A stretch of DNA of 45,284 nucleotides from Promethearchaeia archaeon (GTDB lineage: Archaea > Asgardarchaeota > Lokiarchaeia > Sigyniarchaeales > SOKP01): the NCBI GenBank assembly GCA_029856085.1, contig JAHQWI010000069.1, positions 1 to 45,284 on the forward strand. Direction: 5' to 3'. The position numbers were made by a program, and so were the translations under genes. Shown in pieces: positions 43,417 to 45,284 of this stretch; within the stretch, counting starts at the first letter, position 1, and every line of letters begins with the position of its first letter. The notes below the pieces were generated by a model. That model had not been told where the DNA came from, searched no databases, and saw nothing but the letters and a program-made list of their open reading frames with translations.

Positions 43417-44622
43417 TTAATCTAAAGCTTGGTTTATTAAATCTGTTAAATCAACCATTTTAATAGTAGAATTCCTTGCTTTTATTGCATCATCTAAGTT
43501 TCTATAGCAGAAAGGACATATGCTTACTAAGTTATCGGCACCTGTTTCCTCAGCTTCCTCTACTCTACTCTTAGCAATATCGAGAGCTAATTCAGGAAAA
43601 CCCTTTTTTAGGCCTCCACCAGCACCGCAACACTTCGCGGCTTGCTTAATTGTTTTCATTTCAGTTAAATTGGCGACTTTTTTCAAGATTTCTCTTGGTT
43701 CTTCATAAAGACCCACATGTCGTCCTGTATGGCATGGATCATGGTAAGTGGTATTAACTCCTAAATGTCTTAGTTGTATATTGTTTTCCTTAACATATTT
43801 ATTCAAGAATTCAATAGTGTGAAGTACCTCAATTCCTAATTCTTCCATGCGGTCGGCGTAATCTTTTTTTAAAGTTCGATAACAACCCGCACAACTTGTT
43901 ATTATGGTTTTAACACCACTTTTCTTAAAGAGTTCAAAATTTTTTGTAGCAACTGTATTGAATGCTTTACGATCTCCTGTCCTCATTGCTACACTTCCAC
44001 AACACACTTCATGTTCACCAAATACAGAAAAATCTATATTTAATTTCTTAAAAATCTGAGCTGTATTAATTGCAACATTTTCAATATCAGGGGTCAAAGC
44101 AGCAGTACATCCAACATAATAAAGAACTTCTGCTTGTTCCTTATTAGCATCCTTAACTTTAAAATCAATTTTTTCTAACCAGTTGTTTTTAAGCTTATTA
44201 TCCCTCTGATATGGATTTAAAAGTTCAACCATCGCTTGATTCATTGGTACATGGGCTTCTAAACCACACCCTGCTTCCACCAAATCTGCTCTTAGAGCCT
44301 CATACATGGCAACATTATCCATATCATAAGCACATGCTTCTGCGCAACTATTACATGTAGGGCATTGGTAAATAACTTCTGCCATTTCTTTGCTTAACTC
44401 TAATTTTCCCTGCCAAAGAGAACGAATAATTTGCATTTTTCCTCTCGCAAAGAAGGGTTCAAACCCAGAAGTATGATCTTTAGCAACGCATACACCCCAC
44501 CTTGGTGGGTCGCTAGTATAATCAGTCAGTTCTCTACAATCACCACAAGCTATACACTGCAATACATTTGGACCAATTTTCGCCAAATTCTTAAACTTTT
44601 CTTTTGGATCAAATACTGTCAT
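43417..44622 (-). CDS. CCG-domain Fe-S protein (HdrD/GlpC-like)
   Basis: Electron-transfer subunit of 401 residues. The N-terminal part has two [4Fe-4S] sites: Cys23, 26, 29 with Cys45, and the regular CPTCNSCAEAC at 87-97. Two CCG domains follow, each with an early Cys, a CCG and a CxxC (Cys172, Cys207-208, Cys244/247; Cys297, Cys331-332, Cys369/372). In HdrB/HdrD these bind the unusual non-cubane cluster. With the FAD-linked oxidase 10 nt upstream it forms a GlcD-GlcF-like or D-lactate-dehydrogenase-like pair that passes electrons from a 2-hydroxy acid. The first cluster spacing (fourth Cys 16 residues on) is not the ferredoxin type. No membrane segment. Confidence 0.88.
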   Translation of the reverse strand: MTVFDPKEKFKNLAKIGPNVLQCIACGDCRELTDYTSDPPRWGVCVAKDHTSGFEPFFARGKMQIIRSLWQGKLELSKEMAEVIYQCPTCNSCAEACAYDMDNVAMYEALRADLVEAGCGLEAHVPMNQAMVELLNPYQRDNKLKNNWLEKIDFKVKDANKEQAEVLYYVGCTAALTPDIENVAINTAQIFKKLNIDFSVFGEHEVCCGSVAMRTGDRKAFNTVATKNFELFKKSGVKTIITSCAGCYRTLKKDYADRMEELGIEVLHTIEFLNKYVKENNIQLRHLGVNTTYHDPCHTGRHVGLYEEPREILKKVANLTEMKTIKQAAKCCGAGGGLKKGFPELALDIAKSRVEEAEETGADNLVSICPFCYRNLDDAIKARNSTIKMVDLTDLINQALD

Positions 44623-44632
44623 TTTTTTTCAC

Positions 44633-45284
44633 CTAATCCTCCTCTTCTACATAATAATCTTTAAATTTCGAATCGTAAGTATGGAGATGAAATTTGTTAG
44701 GGCTTAAAAGAAAATTAGGATCAACTGTTTTCTTCATATCCCTGAAAAACTGTTCATATTCTGGAGTAAACGCTCCTGCTTCAGTAACAGACTGAGATAT
44801 AGATTCTCCTAACCAATAATGCGCCGCACCATACCGAACTTGGTGTCGTATTTTTTTATGCCAAATATCCATGTTTCTTTCTCGTTCTTTCTCAACATTA
44901 TCACCCGCAGCACCTCCTAATACCACATAATTACCATTTGGTAGATAGTATAGCATTGAAGCGAACATGCCAGGATATGCAAGACCTTGCATCTCATCTT
45001 TATGCTTTATAGTGAAGTCTATAACCTTTTGATGTACCTCTCCCATATGTGAAATAGGAATTTTATGGCATGTAGCCATTGAAATTTTTGGTGGCATAGG
45101 AGATATAGATGCTTGAAAAAAATGAAAAGTTCCTTCTAAATCATAACCAAATTTAGGTTCATCTTCAAAATCGGGGTTTAGTAATGAACCAGGTACTCGA
45201 ACTGCATCTTCTTCCATTATCTTAGCGAGTTTTTCTAAGTTTAGATTTAGTGTGCTTTCATCCATGGCTTCTAATGTTATATTC
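44633..45284 (-). CDS. FAD-linked oxidase (GlcD/D-LDH type), C-terminal part, cut by window edge
   Basis: C-terminal half of an FAD-binding oxidase of the glycolate oxidase/D-lactate dehydrogenase family. Residues resembling the substrate-binding C-terminal domain are seen (YLPNGNYVVLGG, MKKTVDPNFLLSPNKFHL). The end DPNFLLSPNKF is the usual closing motif of the family. ATG at 45263-45265 is probably internal: upstream codons to the window edge stay open (NITLEA) and the N-terminal FAD-binding domain is missing. It ends 10 nt before the CCG-domain subunit gene, so the two are cotranscribed. Probable substrate is a 2-hydroxy acid, not determinable here. Confidence 0.82.
   Translation of the reverse strand, partial: NITLEAMDESTLNLNLEKLAKIMEEDAVRVPGSLLNPDFEDEPKFGYDLEGTFHFFQASISPMPPKISMATCHKIPISHMGEVHQKVIDFTIKHKDEMQGLAYPGMFASMLYYLPNGNYVVLGGAAGDNVEKERERNMDIWHKKIRHQVRYGAAHYWLGESISQSVTEAGAFTPEYEQFFRDMKKTVDPNFLLSPNKFHLHTYDSKFKDYYVEEED

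Noticed and set aside
1-45284. CRISPR arrays, insertion sequences, tRNA or rRNA genes
   Set aside because: I saw no regularly spaced short repeats apart from the coding 63-bp repeat, no transposase motifs, and no tRNA or rRNA landmark sequence. A covariance search would settle the tRNA question.

Overview
This 45 kb window is AT-rich, gene-dense chromosomal DNA. It most likely comes from an Asgard archaeon, probably of the Lokiarchaeia type. The evidence is an Arf/Rag-like small GTPase in an operon with longin/roadblock-like proteins, a bacterio-opsin-activator type HTH gene, archaeal-style GGTG/GGAGG ribosome binding sites, frequent TTG starts, polyproline and zinc-ribbon proteins, PH/GRAM-like proteins and poly-T transcript ends. 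No rRNA, tRNA, CRISPR array, integrase or transposase was seen. The taxonomic call is inference.

Layout. 1-7.2 kb: end of a dCMP deaminase, two zinc-free MDR quinone oxidoreductases (the first interrupted by TGA), a TIGR04076 protein, a duplicated membrane hairpin protein, an interrupted surface protein, a NapH-type Fe-S membrane protein and an interrupted HTH_10 regulator. 7.2-12.2 kb: a Na+/Ca2+ exchanger, a MntA/HepT toxin-antitoxin pair, a large membrane protein and a nitronate monooxygenase. 12.3-18.4 kb: a two-TM RCK channel-like protein with a non-standard filter, then a minus-strand operon encoding a transmembrane protein with a cytoplasmic longin-like domain, a Rag/Arf-like GTPase and a small longin-like protein. 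A relic of a second RCK gene, a GyrI-like protein and a polyproline zinc-ribbon protein follow.

18.6-29.4 kb is built of paralogues: two type-B carboxylesterases (one frameshifted), two MFS exporters and two alpha/beta hydrolases, with a DUF1326 protein, a zinc-ribbon/HEPN-like protein and a histidine phosphatase between them. 29.5-32 kb holds a membrane protein and an orphan chemoreceptor. 32.3-35.5 kb is an acyl metabolism block: acyl-CoA ligase, HSL-type hydrolase and hotdog thioesterase. 35.7-39 kb holds another longin-like protein, a candidate structured RNA of about 125 nt, a PH-like zinc-ribbon protein and DsrE-DsrF-DsrH. 39-45.3 kb holds two divergent enoate/dienoyl-CoA-reductase-like flavoproteins and a CCG-domain Fe-S protein paired with a partial FAD-linked oxidase.

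Two themes stand out. The first is a membrane-spanning longin protein encoded with a Rag-like GTPase and a free longin-like protein, which looks like a surface-to-GTPase signalling module. The second is an unusual number of genes with one lesion in an otherwise open frame: in-frame stops at 1084, 4801 and 6826, a homopolymer frameshift at 19668-19672, and well-placed ribosome binding sites facing ATA (34050) or ACG (38270) instead of ATG. Sequence error, recent decay and unusual decoding cannot be told apart from the sequence alone.
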